A DNA stretch of 64,000 bases, taken from positions 310,001 through 374,000 of the forward strand of contig JAFSPA010000006.1 in assembly GCA_017443145.1 (NCBI GenBank), written 5' to 3'. The translations under genes were made by a program, and so were the position numbers. Source of the DNA: Paludibacteraceae bacterium (GTDB lineage Bacteria > Bacteroidota > Bacteroidia > Bacteroidales > Paludibacteraceae). The notes below the pieces were generated by a model. It was not told the DNA's origin and ran no database searches. It worked only from the letters and a program-made list of their open reading frames with translations. This document shows, piece by piece, positions 27,465 to 36,705 of the stretch (the first letter of the stretch is position 1; each line of letters begins with the position of its first letter).

Positions 27465-29438
27465 TTATAGCAGGTTAACAGACCTGCTAACGAACTTAGC
27501 GAGTGCTTCGCCCTTAAGTTGGCCGGAAGCCAAGAGGGCTATGTCTATTAACTGATGAAGCTTCTCATCTTCACCCGTTAGTTTATAGACAGTCTTGATA
27601 ACCGTTTCTTTAGTCGGCTCTTCGCCTTCTTTCTCCGCTTTCTTCTCTACCTCTTCGGACACCTGCTCTTCGGTCATCTTAGAGATGAGGTCTTGGATGA
27701 GCGGGTGCGAAGTGTTGAGGACGAGGTTATAAGAGTCGGGCATCTGGCCATAGAAGGAGAGTCCTTGCTGGTGTGATGCCATCTCTTTCATACGACGCAT
27801 GAACTCGTTCTGGGTGAGGAAGACAGGCAGCGCGTCGGAAGCGGCTGCTTCGCAAGTGACATAGTAATTGATTTGAGATTTTTGATCTTTGATTTGTGAT
27901 TTGAGGATCTCGTCAAAAGCTTTGCGGAGGCCTTCTTTCTGCTCGTCGGTATAGGTGTCCTTGGCAGCATCTTCTTTGCGGATGATGTTCTCTATAGTGT
28001 CGGAGTCGACGCGAACGAAGCGGAGCTTGTTATCCTCGGCTTTTTGCTCAAACTGGGACATAGCGTGCACGTCGAGTTCGCCATTTTGGAGAAGGACATC
28101 GTAGCCCTTGGCCTTTGCGCGCTCTACATAGGTGTAGTTGGCATCCGGGTCCTGGGTATAAAGGATAACGAGGTTGCCGTCCTTATCGGTCTGTGCGTCC
28201 TTGATTTGGGCCTTGTACTCATCGAGTGTGAAGTACTTGCCGTCGAGGTTCTTGAGGAGCGCGAAACCGATGGCGCGCTCGTAGAATTTCTCGTCGGTAA
28301 GCATACCGAACTGGATGAACATCTTGACGTCGTCCCACTTCTTCTCAAAGTTCTCGCGGTCGGCCTTGAAGAGTTCTGCCAATTTGTCAGCCACTTTCTT
28401 GGTGATGTAGCCGCTGATTTTCTTGACGTTGTTGTCGGACTGCAGGTAAGAACGGCTGACATTCAGCGGGATATCGGGGCTGTCGATGACGCCGTGGAGG
28501 AGTGTGAGATACTCGGGCACGATATTCTCGACTTCGTCGGTGACGTAAACCTGGTTGCAATAGAGTTGAATCTTATTGCGGTGAACGTCGAGGTTGTTCT
28601 TTATCTTCGGGAAATAGAGGATACCGGTGAGGTGGAAGGGATAGTCGACGTTGAGGTGGATATGGAAGAGCGGCTGGTCCATCTGGAGGGGATAGAGTTC
28701 GTGGTAGAACTTATCGTAGTCCTCGTCGGTAAGGTCAGCGGGTTTGCGTGTCCAGGCGGGATTAATGTCGTTGATGATATTGTCCTCGTCGAGTTCGACT
28801 TGCTTGCCATCCTTCCAGTCTTTGCGTTTGCCGAAAGCTATCTCGACAGGCAGGAACTTGCAGTATTTGCGGAGCAGGCCTTCGATGGTAGCGTCCTCGA
28901 GGTACTGTGTGAATTCGTCGTCGATATGGAGGACAATGTCAGTTCCGCGGTCGGCTTTGATGGTATCTTCCATCTGGTATTCAGGTGTGCCTTCGCAAGA
29001 CCAGTGAACAGGTTTGGCATCGTTCTGGTAGCTGAGTGAGAAGATTTCAACCTTCTTAGCGACCATAAAGGCAGAATAGAAGCCCAAGCCGAAGTGTCCA
29101 ATGATAGCCTCAGCCTTGTCTTTATACTTATTGACGAACTCTTCGGCACCGGAGAAAGCGATTTGGTTGATAAACTTGTCCACTTCGTCGGCCGTCATAC
29201 CGATACCCCGGTCGCGGACGGTAAGTGTTTTCTTGTCCTTATCGATAATAACGCGGACAGTGAGGTCGCCGAGTTCGCCCTTGAAATCACCTACAGAAGC
29301 AAGTGTTTTGAGTTTCTGCGTAGCGTCCACGGCATTACTAATCAACTCACGGAGGAAGATCTCGTGGTCGGAATAGAGAAATTTTTTGATTACGGGGAAG
29401 ATATTGTTTGATGTTACCCCAATGTTTCCTTTTGACAT
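27465..29438 (-). CDS. htpG: Molecular chaperone HtpG (Hsp90)
   Basis: A 657-residue cytosolic Hsp90 chaperone, ATP-dependent, close to the usual Bacteroidales length. It starts MSKGNIGVTSNNIFPVIKKF. The GHKL ATPase motifs are present: FLRELISNAVDA (N-box, about 29-40), DRGIGMT (N-box 2, about 80) and GHFGLGFYSAFMV (G-box, about 115-127). The middle domain has NVSRSYLQ with the catalytic-loop Arg. The C-terminal dimerisation domain includes LTQNEFMRRMKEMASHQ and HPLIQDL. Residues about 512-523 (LKSQIKDQKSQIN) are encoded by a heptanucleotide array in a linker that is variable in the family. Upstream there is a palindromic motif that may mediate heat-shock control. The gene is separated by a terminator from the ribosomal cluster. 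Confidence 0.98.
   Translation of the reverse strand: MSKGNIGVTSNNIFPVIKKFLYSDHEIFLRELISNAVDATQKLKTLASVGDFKGELGDLTVRVIIDKDKKTLTVRDRGIGMTADEVDKFINQIAFSGAEEFVNKYKDKAEAIIGHFGLGFYSAFMVAKKVEIFSLSYQNDAKPVHWSCEGTPEYQMEDTIKADRGTDIVLHIDDEFTQYLEDATIEGLLRKYCKFLPVEIAFGKRKDWKDGKQVELDEDNIINDINPAWTRKPADLTDEDYDKFYHELYPLQMDQPLFHIHLNVDYPFHLTGILYFPKIKNNLDVHRNKIQLYCNQVYVTDEVENIVPEYLTLLHGVIDSPDIPLNVSRSYLQSDNNVKKISGYITKKVADKLAELFKADRENFEKKWDDVKMFIQFGMLTDEKFYERAIGFALLKNLDGKYFTLDEYKAQIKDAQTDKDGNLVILYTQDPDANYTYVERAKAKGYDVLLQNGELDVHAMSQFEQKAEDNKLRFVRVDSDTIENIIRKEDAAKDTYTDEQKEGLRKAFDEILKSQIKDQKSQINYYVTCEAAASDALPVFLTQNEFMRRMKEMASHQQGLSFYGQMPDSYNLVLNTSHPLIQDLISKMTEEQVSEEVEKKAEKEGEEPTKETVIKTVYKLTGEDEKLHQLIDIALLASGQLKGEALAKFVSRSVNLL
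27870..27904 (-). repeat. Intragenic 7-bp array in htpG, AAATCAx family (5 units)
   Basis: Five 7-bp units (GATTTGA, GATTTTT, GATCTTT, GATTTGT, GATTTGA on the plus strand) lie inside the htpG coding sequence and encode KSQIKDQKSQI. Orientation relative to translation is the same as in the condensation-like and sulfatase-fold genes. Confidence 0.85.
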
Positions 29439-29442
29439 ATCA

Positions 29443-29470
29443 ATGAATAATGATTAATGATTAATGAATA
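29443..29470. repeat. 7-bp array in the htpG 5' leader (4 units)
   Basis: Four units ATGAATA, ATGATTA, ATGATTA, ATGAATA on the plus strand, ending four bases before the htpG start codon. On the mRNA strand they read TAATCAT-like, so the region just ahead of the start is A/U-rich and unstructured. Confidence 0.8.
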
Positions 29471-29497
29471 TTTCGCAGTAGATATTCTTCAAGAAGT

Positions 29498-29529
29498 GTG
29501 CCAAAGGGGTTGGACTGACATTTTGGCAG
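29498..29529 (-). promoter_or_regulatory. htpG: Candidate htpG promoter/operator with CTGnCAnnnTGnCAG palindrome
   Basis: An interrupted palindrome of the form CTGnCA-N3-TGnCAG lies at 29515-29529, and a third half-site TTTGGCAC lies at 29498-29505 (minus strand), about 60-90 bases before the htpG ATG. No ordinary TAnnTTTG promoter is present here. Paired TGnCA-type sites in front of chaperone genes fit a dedicated heat-shock regulator or alternative promoter, but that is inference. Confidence 0.5.
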
Positions 29530-29532
29530 TTC

Positions 29533-29567
29533 GTTTAGCGTTTAGGGTTTAGCGTTGAGGGTTTAGA
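29533..29567. repeat. 7-bp array between htpG and rplQ (5 units)
   Basis: Five units GTTTAGC, GTTTAGG, GTTTAGC, GTTGAGG, GTTTAGA, exactly 35 bp, sitting between the htpG regulatory palindrome and the rplQ terminator. Confidence 0.85.
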
Positions 29568-29568
29568 G

Positions 29569-29599
29569 AAAAAAGGGTGAGAACGAATGTCCCCACCCT
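29569..29599 (-). terminator. Intrinsic terminator of the ribosomal cluster (after rplQ)
   Basis: On the minus strand: stem AGGGTG ... CACCCT with further inner pairs, loop ATTC, then a run of six T. It begins 23 bases past the rplQ stop codon, as expected for the end of the alpha-operon transcript. Confidence 0.85.
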
Positions 29600-29621
29600 A
29601 TTTAGCTGTTTAGATGACAGA

Positions 29622-30122
29622 TTATTCTGCTTTAGCTTCTTCAGCAGGAGCTTCAGCTGCGGGTGCCTCAGCGGGTTCAGCAGCGACCTCTTCAGCAGCA
29701 GCTTTTTTACCACCACGGCGAGTAGCTTTCTTAGCAGCTTTCTTAGTCTCTTTGAGCATGTTCTCGTTATAGTCAACGAGTTCGATGATACACATCTCAG
29801 CGGCGTCACCGAGGCGGAAACCAGTACGGAGGATACGCGTGTAGCCACCGGGACGGTTAGCGATTTTCTCTGCCACGTTTTGGAAGAGTTCGGTTACGAC
29901 TTCTTTTTGTTTGAGTTCGCTGAAGACGAGACGGCGGTTAGCCGTAGTATCCTCTTTAGCACGTGTGAGCAGCGGCTCAACGTAGATGCGGAGGGCTTTA
30001 GCCTTAGCAAGCGTTGTGGAGATGCGCTTGTGCTGAATCAAGGAGCAAGCCATGTTGGACAACATCGCACTACGGTGAGCGGCTTTACGGCTAAGATGAT
30101 TGAATTTCTTATTATGTCTCAT
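29622..30122 (-). CDS. rplQ: 50S ribosomal protein L17 (bL17)
   Basis: 166 residues. The conserved L17 core is seen in [38 protein letters not shown] and [20 protein letters not shown]. About 40 residues beyond the core form an Ala/Glu/Pro-rich acidic tail that follows a Lys/Arg-rich linker; such tails occur in other Bacteroidota. It is the last gene of the cluster, 30 bases after rpoA, and is followed by an intrinsic terminator. Confidence 0.97.
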   Translation of the reverse strand: MRHNKKFNHLSRKAAHRSAMLSNMACSLIQHKRISTTLAKAKALRIYVEPLLTRAKEDTTANRRLVFSELKQKEVVTELFQNVAEKIANRPGGYTRILRTGFRLGDAAEMCIIELVDYNENMLKETKKAAKKATRRGGKKAAAEEVAAEPAEAPAAEAPAEEAKAE

Positions 30123-30152
30123 AATTTTTAATTACATTAAAACGTTAAATTG

Positions 30153-31145
30153 TTAATCATTCACACGATAGCGTGAGATATCCATACCAAAAGCCAGACC
30201 GTTGCGCTCGAGAAGTTCGTCGAGTTCGGTGAGGGATTTCTTACCGAAGTTACGGAACTTGAGCAGGTCGTTGCGGTGGTACTTAACCAGTTCTCCGAGG
30301 GTTTCAACTTCAGCTGCTTTGAGGCAGTTGAGCGCGCGGACAGAGAGGTCCATGTCTTGGAGTCGTTGGTTGAGCAACTGACGCATACGAAGGATTTCCT
30401 CGTCGAGTCCGTTTTCGCGTTTAAGCGTTTCCTCCTCGAGCACGATACGCTCATCAGAGAAGAGCATAAAGTGGTAGATGAGGATTTTAGCGGCCTCTGT
30501 AAGAGCATCTTTCGGTGCGATAGAGCCATCGGTTTCAATCTCAAGGGTCAGTTTCTCGTAGTCGGTACGTTGACCTACGCGGTAAGCGTCGATAGCGTAC
30601 TTAACGAGACGGATTGGGGTGTAGATAGAGTCGATAGCGAGTGTGCCGATAGCGTCGTCAGCTTTTTGGTTCTCGTCGGATGGAACATAACCGCGTCCCT
30701 TGTTGATATTGATTTCGATTTCGAAGTCAGCAGACTCGTCGAGTTCAGCGAGGAGGAGATCAGGATTCAATACCTCGAAGTTTTGGAGGACTTGGTTAAG
30801 GTCACCAGCGATGAAGGATGAAGCTTTCTTGACGTGCACCTTAACGGTTTCGGTCTCTTCTTCTACGCCTTTCTTGTGGAGGAAACGGACCTGTTTGAGG
30901 TTGAGGATAAGGTTGGTTACATCAGTGATGACACCAGGAATGGTTGCAAATTCATGATCAATACCACTGATTTTAATTGAGCAGATGGCATAGCCCTCGA
31001 GTGAGCTCAAGAGGACACGACGAATAGCGTTACCAACTGTAATTCCGTAACCGGGTTCGAGAGGACGGAACTCGAAAGTAGCCTTTCTTCCGTTCGACTC
31101 AACCATTATCACCTTGTCAGGTTTGATAAAATTTAATATTGCCAT
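30153..31145 (-). CDS. rpoA: RNA polymerase alpha subunit
   Basis: 330 residues, the standard length. The N-terminal assembly domain (about 1-230) includes [20 protein letters not shown] and [16 protein letters not shown] linker leads to the C-terminal domain (about 255-320: [36 protein letters not shown]), which binds DNA and activators. It sits between rpsD (8-base gap) and rplQ, the usual alpha-operon order. Confidence 0.98.
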   Translation of the reverse strand: MAILNFIKPDKVIMVESNGRKATFEFRPLEPGYGITVGNAIRRVLLSSLEGYAICSIKISGIDHEFATIPGVITDVTNLILNLKQVRFLHKKGVEEETETVKVHVKKASSFIAGDLNQVLQNFEVLNPDLLLAELDESADFEIEININKGRGYVPSDENQKADDAIGTLAIDSIYTPIRLVKYAIDAYRVGQRTDYEKLTLEIETDGSIAPKDALTEAAKILIYHFMLFSDERIVLEEETLKRENGLDEEILRMRQLLNQRLQDMDLSVRALNCLKAAEVETLGELVKYHRNDLLKFRNFGKKSLTELDELLERNGLAFGMDISRYRVND

Positions 31146-31153
31146 GAATTTAA

Positions 31154-31762
31154 TTATTGTTTAGAGTACAACTCAACGATTAATTGTTCCTTAATGTTCT
31201 CCGGAATTTCTTCGCGTGGAGGAATATTGAGGAATTTACCAGCTTTGTCAGCCTCGTTCCACTCGAGCCAGTTATATTTAGCGTGGTTGAAGCCTTCGAG
31301 CGAAGTAGCGATAACCTCGAGTGATTTCGATTTTTCGCGAACGGCGACTACCATACCGGGTTTAACCTGGAAGGAAGGAATATTAACGACTTTACCGTCG
31401 ACAGTGATATGACGGTGGCTAACGAGTTGGCGAGCGGCTGCACGTGTAGGTGCTATACCAAGGCGGTAAACGATGTTGTCCAGACGGCACTCGAGGAGTT
31501 GGATAAGGATTTCACCGGTAATACCTTTTTTGCGCGAAGCCTCAGCGAAGAGGAGTCGGAATTGACGTTCGAGCACGCCATAGGTATATTTAGCCTTTTG
31601 TTTTTCAGCGAGCTGAGTACCATACTCAGAGCTTTTTTTGCGGCGGTTAACGCCATGTTGTCCGGGAGCGTAGTGACGACGGTCAAGCGCTTTGTCCGGC
31701 CCGAAGATTGGTTCACCAAAACGACGTGCGATACGTGATTTAGGTCCAGTATATCTTGCCAT
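31154..31762 (-). CDS. rpsD: 30S ribosomal protein S4 (uS4)
   Basis: 202 residues, a primary 16S rRNA binder. It starts [20 protein letters not shown]. The S4 RNA-binding domain spans about 93-160 ([37 protein letters not shown]). The N-terminal zinc cysteines found in some bacteria are absent. In many bacteria S4 represses its own operon; no leader structure could be identified in the 45-base gap before it. Confidence 0.97.
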   Translation of the reverse strand: MARYTGPKSRIARRFGEPIFGPDKALDRRHYAPGQHGVNRRKKSSEYGTQLAEKQKAKYTYGVLERQFRLLFAEASRKKGITGEILIQLLECRLDNIVYRLGIAPTRAAARQLVSHRHITVDGKVVNIPSFQVKPGMVVAVREKSKSLEVIATSLEGFNHAKYNWLEWNEADKAGKFLNIPPREEIPENIKEQLIVELYSKQ

Positions 31763-31807
31763 AGTTTGTAAACGTTAAATAGTTATTAATGTTAAACTGT
31801 TAAATTG

Positions 31808-32197
31808 TTATACGCGGCGGCGTTTAGGAGGACGGCAGCCGTTATGCGGCATAGGAGTAACGTCGATAATCTCAGTTACATCGATACCGGCAGCGACGCA
31901 TGCGCGGATAGCGCTTTCACGTCCTTGTCCAGGACCTTTAACGTATGCTTTTACTTTACGCAAGCCGAGGTCGAAAGCGACCTTAGCGCAATCACCTGCA
32001 GCCATTTGTGCTGCATAGGGAGTATTTTTCTTAGAGCCACGGAAGCCCATTTTACCTGCGGACGACCAGCTGATTACTTGACCGTCGCCATTAGCAAGTG
32101 TTACGATAACGTTGTTGAAAGACGACATAACGTGTAGTTGTCCTACGCCGTCAATTTTAACAACACGCTTCTTGGCTGCAACTGTTTTCTTTGCCAT
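31808..32197 (-). CDS. rpsK: 30S ribosomal protein S11 (uS11)
   Basis: 129 residues, a platform protein of the small subunit near the Shine-Dalgarno cleft. It is recognised by [40 protein letters not shown] and the C-terminal [18 protein letters not shown]. An extra basic N-terminus ([13 protein letters not shown]) precedes the core. It lies between rpsM (27-base gap) and rpsD. Confidence 0.97.
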   Translation of the reverse strand: MAKKTVAAKKRVVKIDGVGQLHVMSSFNNVIVTLANGDGQVISWSSAGKMGFRGSKKNTPYAAQMAAGDCAKVAFDLGLRKVKAYVKGPGQGRESAIRACVAAGIDVTEIIDVTPMPHNGCRPPKRRRV

Positions 32198-32224
32198 AAT
32201 TGTTTGATGTTAATGGGTTGTTGA

Positions 32225-32605
32225 TTACTTAGTTGCTTTTTTCTTGTTAGCAACAGTCTTTTTCTTTCCTTTACGCGTACGGGCGTTGTTTTTAGTAGAT
32301 TGTCCACGAACCGGGAGTCCGATACGATGGCGCACACCACGGTAGCAACCGATATCCATCAAACGTTTGATGTTCAATTGTGTTTCAGAGCGGAGGTCAC
32401 CTTCTACTTTGTACTTAGCACCGATGATCTCACGAATCTTTGCTGCTTGGTCATCCGTCCAATCCTGCACTTTGATGCTTGGGTCAACGCCTGCCTCTGC
32501 AAGGATTTTCTTTGCGCTTGAACGACCTAATCCGTAGATGTAAGTCAAACCGACTTCGCCAGCTTTGTTTTGTGGCAGATCTACACCGACAATTCTTATA
32601 GCCAT
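32225..32605 (-). CDS. rpsM: 30S ribosomal protein S13 (uS13)
   Basis: 126 residues, a head protein contacting the P-site tRNA and S19. It starts [20 protein letters not shown]. The helix-two-turn-helix part is followed by [20 protein letters not shown], and the tail ([20 protein letters not shown]) is strongly basic. It follows rpmJ by 47 bases. Confidence 0.97.
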   Translation of the reverse strand: MAIRIVGVDLPQNKAGEVGLTYIYGLGRSSAKKILAEAGVDPSIKVQDWTDDQAAKIREIIGAKYKVEGDLRSETQLNIKRLMDIGCYRGVRHRIGLPVRGQSTKNNARTRKGKKKTVANKKKATK

Positions 32606-32652
32606 AATTTTTTACTTTGGGATGTTGTTTAAATGTTACCAAGATGAGGAGC

Positions 32653-32769
32653 TTATCCCTGACGCATCTTCATTTTGGGTTCTTTTTTGTTAATTACATA
32701 AAGCTTACCTTTGCGGCGCACGATTTTGCAGTCCGCATTGCGCTTTTTAATAGAAGCACGTACCTTCAT
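32653..32769 (-). CDS. rpmJ: 50S ribosomal protein L36 (bL36), zinc-free type
   Basis: A 38-residue protein found by reading the gap between infA and rpsM: it begins [20 protein letters not shown] and ends KMKMRQG. It fits the L36 family. Only one of the four zinc ligands (a Cys in NADCK) is kept, so it is the C-minus form without a zinc ribbon. It lies 29 bases after infA, its normal place in the spc/alpha junction. Confidence 0.95.
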   Translation of the reverse strand: MKVRASIKKRNADCKIVRRKGKLYVINKKEPKMKMRQG

Positions 32770-32798
32770 ATTCGTACAGTGTTTAATTAGTTAGGTTA

Positions 32799-33017
32799 TT
32801 ACTTATAGCGGAAGGAAATTCTTCCACGCGTCAAGTCATAAGGGCTCATCTCCACTTTTACGCGGTCTCCCGGTAGGATTTTGATATAATGCATACGCAT
32901 TTTACCGGAGATATTAGCGATAATGACGTGACCACTTTCTAATTGGACGCGGAACATCGCATTGGACAATGCCTCGGTGATGGTTCCATCTACTTCAATT
33001 GCATCTTGTTTTGCCAT
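32799..33017 (-). CDS. infA: Translation initiation factor IF-1
   Basis: 72 residues, one OB-fold of the S1 type. [40 protein letters not shown] and [20 protein letters not shown] are all conserved. It binds the A-site of the 30S subunit during initiation. It follows map by 4 bases, the common Bacteroidota order secY-map-infA-rpmJ. Confidence 0.98.
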   Translation of the reverse strand: MAKQDAIEVDGTITEALSNAMFRVQLESGHVIIANISGKMRMHYIKILPGDRVKVEMSPYDLTRGRISFRYK

Positions 33018-33021
33018 AGTG

Positions 33022-33807
33022 TTAAATAAATCTGTCTCCTAAGACTTGTTGAATATAGTCAAATGTTGATAGTATATCCGCTTTGCCGTTACGCACGCAT
33101 ACGGAAAGTTCGTAGTGCGCAGCGGGTTTGCGGTCGCAGGTACGAGCTGTCCATCCGTCGTCTTCGATGAGGACGTTTCGTCTGCCCATAAGGATCATCG
33201 GTTCGATGGCCAATGTCATTCCGGACTTAAGGACGATACCGTTCCCGCGTCGACCGTAGTTTAGGACTTCGGGATCTTCATGCATTTCGCGTCCGATGCC
33301 GTGTCCTACGTACTCGCGGCAGACGGAATAGCCAGCTTTCTCTGCGTGGTTTTGGATAGCGAATCCCACATCGCCAAGACGTTTACCAGTGACAGCTTGT
33401 TGGATACCGAGATAAAGGCACTCTTTGGTTGTTTTCATCAGTTGGATGATTTCGGGTTTCACTTCTCCTACGGGGAAGGTGTACGCCGAGTCCGAGATGA
33501 AGCCATTGAGTTTAATGGCGCTGTCAACGGAGATAATATCTCCCTCTTTGAGCACGACGTCTTTGCTTGGAATGCCATGTACCACTTGCTCGTTGACCGA
33601 AGTGCAGAGTGTAGCGGGATAGCCTTCGTAGCCAAGGCAGGCAGGGATGCCTCCGTGGTCGCAGATAAAGTCGTGCGCTATCTTGTCCAGTTGGGCAGTA
33701 GTCATCCCCGGGGCGATGACTTTAGCGAGTTCGCCGTAAGTCATGCCCAGGAGTTGATTACTCTTACGCATCAATTCAACTTCTTCGTCAGTCTTGAGGA
33801 ATACCAT
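33022..33807 (-). CDS. map: Type I methionine aminopeptidase
   Basis: 261 residues; it removes the initiator methionine from nascent proteins. The pita-bread metallopeptidase ligands are visible: the two Asp in [17 protein letters not shown], His in [14 protein letters not shown], Glu in LAIEPMI and Glu in LIEDDGW. The substrate-side His is in NEQVVHGIP. No N-terminal zinc-finger extension is present (type Ia). It lies 5 bases after secY; adk, often found between them in other phyla, is absent. Confidence 0.97.
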   Translation of the reverse strand: MVFLKTDEEVELMRKSNQLLGMTYGELAKVIAPGMTTAQLDKIAHDFICDHGGIPACLGYEGYPATLCTSVNEQVVHGIPSKDVVLKEGDIISVDSAIKLNGFISDSAYTFPVGEVKPEIIQLMKTTKECLYLGIQQAVTGKRLGDVGFAIQNHAEKAGYSVCREYVGHGIGREMHEDPEVLNYGRRGNGIVLKSGMTLAIEPMILMGRRNVLIEDDGWTARTCDRKPAAHYELSVCVRNGKADILSTFDYIQQVLGDRFI

Positions 33808-33812
33808 AATTA

Positions 33813-35159
33813 TTAATAAGCCATGGCACCCGAGCGTCCTTTGATGCGCATACCGGACTCAAAGAATCCGTCGTAGTGACGCATAAGGAGGTGACTCTCG
33901 ATTTGTTGAAGTGTATCCAAAATTACGCCCACCATGATGAGCAACGACGTACCGCCGAAGAACTGCGCGTATCCCATGCTGACGCCAAACATACGAGCGA
34001 AAGCAGGCAGGATGGCGATGATGGCGAGCAGAATACTACCCGGCAGGGTGATGCGTGACATGATGGTGTCTATATACTCGGCTGTTTTCTTACCGGGCTT
34101 CACGCCAGGAATGAAACCGTTATTGAGTTTCAGGTTCTCGGCCATCTGTACAGGGTTAATGATAACGGCTGTATAGAAGTAAGTGAAGGCGATGATGAGC
34201 AGTGCGAATACGAAGTTGTACCAGAAGCCGTCATTGTCCATGAAAGCGCGAGCGAAGGCATTAGAGCCGTCAGCGCTGAAACCTACCAAAGCGATAGGAA
34301 TGAACATGATAGCTTGCGCGAAGATGATAGGCATTACGTTAGCTGCGTTCACCTTAAGCGGGATATACTGGCGTACACCACCGTATTGTTTATTTCCCAC
34401 GATGCGTTTAGCATATTGTACAGGTATCTTGCGGGTACCTTGCACCAACATGATAGCGAAAGCGAAGACGAGCAGCATGATGATGATTTCAGCGATGAAG
34501 ACCATCAGACCGCCGCTACCTGTTTCGTTGAGACGCAGCGAGAACTCTTGCACTACAGCACCCGGGAGGCGCGCGATGATACCGATAAGGATGATGAAGG
34601 AAATACCGTTACCTACACCCCGATCGGTAATGCGCTCACCGAGCCACATAACGAACATTGAACCAGCGCAGAGGATAATGGTTGACGAAATGGTAAACCA
34701 GTTGATTCCGATTGCGAGCGGTTGTCCAGCCTGAGCCATCTGCACGGAGAGGTTAACGAGGTAACTCGGACCTTGGAAGAGCAGGATGATCACGGTAAGA
34801 TAGCGCGTAATCTGGTTCATTTTCTGACGTCCGGACTCTCCTTCTTTCTGCATCTTCTGGAAGTAAGGCACCGCGATGGTGAGCAATTGGATGACGATAG
34901 AAGCCGAGATGTAGGGCATGATACCGAGGGCGAAAATCGAAGCGTTCGAGAAAGCGCCGCCGGAGAACATGTCCAACAAGGCCATCAGACCGCCTGCCGT
35001 TTGCGCATGCAGGGATGTGAGAGCAGTCGGATCAATACCGGGAAGAACGATAAAGCTACCGAAGCGATAGATGAGCACGAAGAGTAACGTGGTCAGGAGT
35101 CGATTGCGGAGGTCTTCAATCTTCCAGATATTTTTTACTGTATCAATAAATTTACGCAT
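33813..35159 (-). CDS. secY: Protein translocase subunit SecY
   Basis: 448 residues with ten TM helices. It forms the channel of the Sec translocon in the inner membrane, with SecE and SecG encoded elsewhere. Conserved parts are the plug-helix region after the first TM (GGLMALLDMFSGGAFSNASI), QGTRKIPVQYAKRIVG, and the cytosolic loop GFIPGVKPGKKTAEYID. All the secreted proteins of this window depend on it for the first membrane. It follows rplO by 3 bases. Confidence 0.98.
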   Translation of the reverse strand: MRKFIDTVKNIWKIEDLRNRLLTTLLFVLIYRFGSFIVLPGIDPTALTSLHAQTAGGLMALLDMFSGGAFSNASIFALGIMPYISASIVIQLLTIAVPYFQKMQKEGESGRQKMNQITRYLTVIILLFQGPSYLVNLSVQMAQAGQPLAIGINWFTISSTIILCAGSMFVMWLGERITDRGVGNGISFIILIGIIARLPGAVVQEFSLRLNETGSGGLMVFIAEIIIMLLVFAFAIMLVQGTRKIPVQYAKRIVGNKQYGGVRQYIPLKVNAANVMPIIFAQAIMFIPIALVGFSADGSNAFARAFMDNDGFWYNFVFALLIIAFTYFYTAVIINPVQMAENLKLNNGFIPGVKPGKKTAEYIDTIMSRITLPGSILLAIIAILPAFARMFGVSMGYAQFFGGTSLLIMVGVILDTLQQIESHLLMRHYDGFFESGMRIKGRSGAMAY

Positions 35160-35162
35160 AAT

Positions 35163-35609
35163 TTAGATTTTTTCGATAGTACCACCAGCGGCTGTAATAG
35201 CTTCTTCAGCTTTTTTGCTGAAAGCGTTGGCTTTGACTGTCAGTTTAGCGGTAAGGGTACCGTTGCCGAGGATTTTCACCAGCGCGGACTTGTTGATGAA
35301 GCCGGCTTCGAAGAGTTCGGGCAGGCCGATTACTTCGAGTTTGCGCTCGTCAGCAAGTTGTTGGAGGATATTGAGGTTGATAGCCTTATACTCCACGCGG
35401 TTGATGTTTTTAAATCCGAATTTAGGCAAACGACGTTGCATAGGCATTTGACCACCTTCGAAACCAATCTTTTTAGAGTAGCCGGAACGTGATTGTGCAC
35501 CCTTATGACCACGGGTAGAAGTTCCACCGAGTCCCGAACCGGCACCACGGCCGACGCGTTTAGCGGTCTTAACTGAACCAGCAGCCGGAGTTAAATTATT
35601 TAATTCCAT
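35163..35609 (-). CDS. rplO: 50S ribosomal protein L15 (uL15)
   Basis: 148 residues. The glycine/arginine-rich N-terminal extension is seen in KRVGRGAGSGLGGTSTRGHK and the globular part in GFEGGQMPMQRRLPKFGFKN. It is a late-assembling large-subunit protein. It lies 21 bases after rpmD and directly before secY. Confidence 0.97.
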   Translation of the reverse strand: MELNNLTPAAGSVKTAKRVGRGAGSGLGGTSTRGHKGAQSRSGYSKKIGFEGGQMPMQRRLPKFGFKNINRVEYKAINLNILQQLADERKLEVIGLPELFEAGFINKSALVKILGNGTLTAKLTVKANAFSKKAEEAITAAGGTIEKI

Positions 35610-35630
35610 AATGCTTAGTTGTTTTTAGGA

Positions 35631-35807
35631 TTAATCAATAACTTTAACGAGGTGTTTAACCTTGTCGACCATACCGAGTATGGCGGGAGTAGCTTCGTGT
35701 TCTACGACAGCGTTGATTTTGCGCAGACCGAGAGCAGCCATAGTTTCCTTTTGTACTTTCGGGCATTTAATAGTACTGCGTACTTTTTGAATTTTAATCT
35801 TTGCCAT
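35631..35807 (-). CDS. rpmD: 50S ribosomal protein L30 (uL30)
   Basis: 58 residues, a small ferredoxin-like-fold protein: MAKIKIQKVRSTIKCPKVQK, then LGLRKINAVVEHEATPAILG and a C-terminal KVKHLVKVID. A Met four codons earlier is in frame, but the start at 35807 gives the family N-terminus and a 14-base gap to rpsE. Confidence 0.96.
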   Translation of the reverse strand: MAKIKIQKVRSTIKCPKVQKETMAALGLRKINAVVEHEATPAILGMVDKVKHLVKVID

Positions 35808-35821
35808 AGTCTTACACAATT

Positions 35822-36328
35822 TTATCCGTTAAACACTACATCGAGGCTTACGCCACGGTTCTGAGCTACTTGACGTGCGTCGCGCATTTGAGCCAGAGCT
35901 TCGATAGTAGCCTTCACGAGGTTGTGAGGGTTAGACGAGCCTTTGGATTTAGCGAGGACGTCGCGCACGCCTGCAGATTCGAGCACGGCACGCATAGCAC
36001 CACCGGCCTTAACTCCCGTACCGTGGGTAGCGGGTTGGAGGTAAACGCGTGCTCCGCCGAACTTAGCATACTGCTCGTGAGGAACAGTACCTTTGAGAAC
36101 AGGCACTTGAATGAGGTTCTTTTTAGCAGCTTCGGTACCTTTAGCAATTGCGGCTGTAACTTCGCCAGCTTTACCAAGGCCATAACCAACTACACCGTTA
36201 CCGTTTCCAACAACAACGATGGCTGCGAATGTCATAGTACGTCCACCTTTTGTAACTTTAGTTACGCGGTTGACAGCAACGAGGCGCTCCTGGAGCTCCA
36301 AGTCTTGTGTTGTTTTTACTCTATTCAT
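35822..36328 (-). CDS. rpsE: 30S ribosomal protein S5 (uS5)
   Basis: 168 residues, involved in decoding fidelity and mRNA unwinding at the entry tunnel. The double-stranded-RNA-binding-like N domain has [20 protein letters not shown] and [20 protein letters not shown]. The C domain has [20 protein letters not shown] and [15 protein letters not shown]. It lies 15 bases after rplR. Confidence 0.97.
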   Translation of the reverse strand: MNRVKTTQDLELQERLVAVNRVTKVTKGGRTMTFAAIVVVGNGNGVVGYGLGKAGEVTAAIAKGTEAAKKNLIQVPVLKGTVPHEQYAKFGGARVYLQPATHGTGVKAGGAMRAVLESAGVRDVLAKSKGSSNPHNLVKATIEALAQMRDARQVAQNRGVSLDVVFNG

Positions 36329-36343
36329 AAGTCTTCGTTGTTT

Positions 36344-36688
36344 TTAGAATTTGAGACCGGCTTCGCGTGCAGCGTCAGCCAAAGCTTGTACACGACCGTG
36401 ATAGAGGTAGCCATTACGATCGAAGACGACTTGTTCAACGCCGGCTTTCTTAGCGGCAGCAGCGATGAGAGCGCCTACTTTCTTAGCTTTCTCTGTTTTG
36501 GTCATTTTATCTTTAATTGCGAGAGATGAAGCAGCAGCGAGTGTAACGCCTTTTACATCATCGATCACTTGAGCATAAATCTGGCAGTTCGAACGGAATA
36601 CAGTCAGACGAGGTTGCTCAGCGGTACCATTAACTTTGGTACGGATAGTAGCTTTAATCTTAGCTCTACGTGCAATTTTCTTATCCAT
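36344..36688 (-). CDS. rplR: 50S ribosomal protein L18 (uL18)
   Basis: 114 residues; it binds 5S rRNA with L5. It is recognised by [20 protein letters not shown] and the C-terminal [20 protein letters not shown] with REAGLKF. Unlike most genes here it has a clear AAGGAG Shine-Dalgarno sequence 6 bases before the ATG. It lies 17 bases after rplF. Confidence 0.97.
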   Translation of the reverse strand: MDKKIARRAKIKATIRTKVNGTAEQPRLTVFRSNCQIYAQVIDDVKGVTLAAASSLAIKDKMTKTEKAKKVGALIAAAAKKAGVEQVVFDRNGYLYHGRVQALADAAREAGLKF

Positions 36689-36694
36689 AACTTA

Positions 36695-36700
36695 CTCCTT
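36695..36700 (-). promoter_or_regulatory. Unusual strong Shine-Dalgarno of rplR
   Basis: AAGGAG on the minus strand, 6 bases from the rplR ATG. Such sequences are rare in this window, where most starts have only A/U-rich leaders. Confidence 0.75.
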
Positions 36701-36705
36701 TCTTA

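Noticed and set aside
28044-29039. 331-codon plus-strand open frame inside htpG
   Set aside because: It is antisense to the highly conserved HtpG sequence; the Val/Leu/Glu-rich product is an artefact of codon usage.
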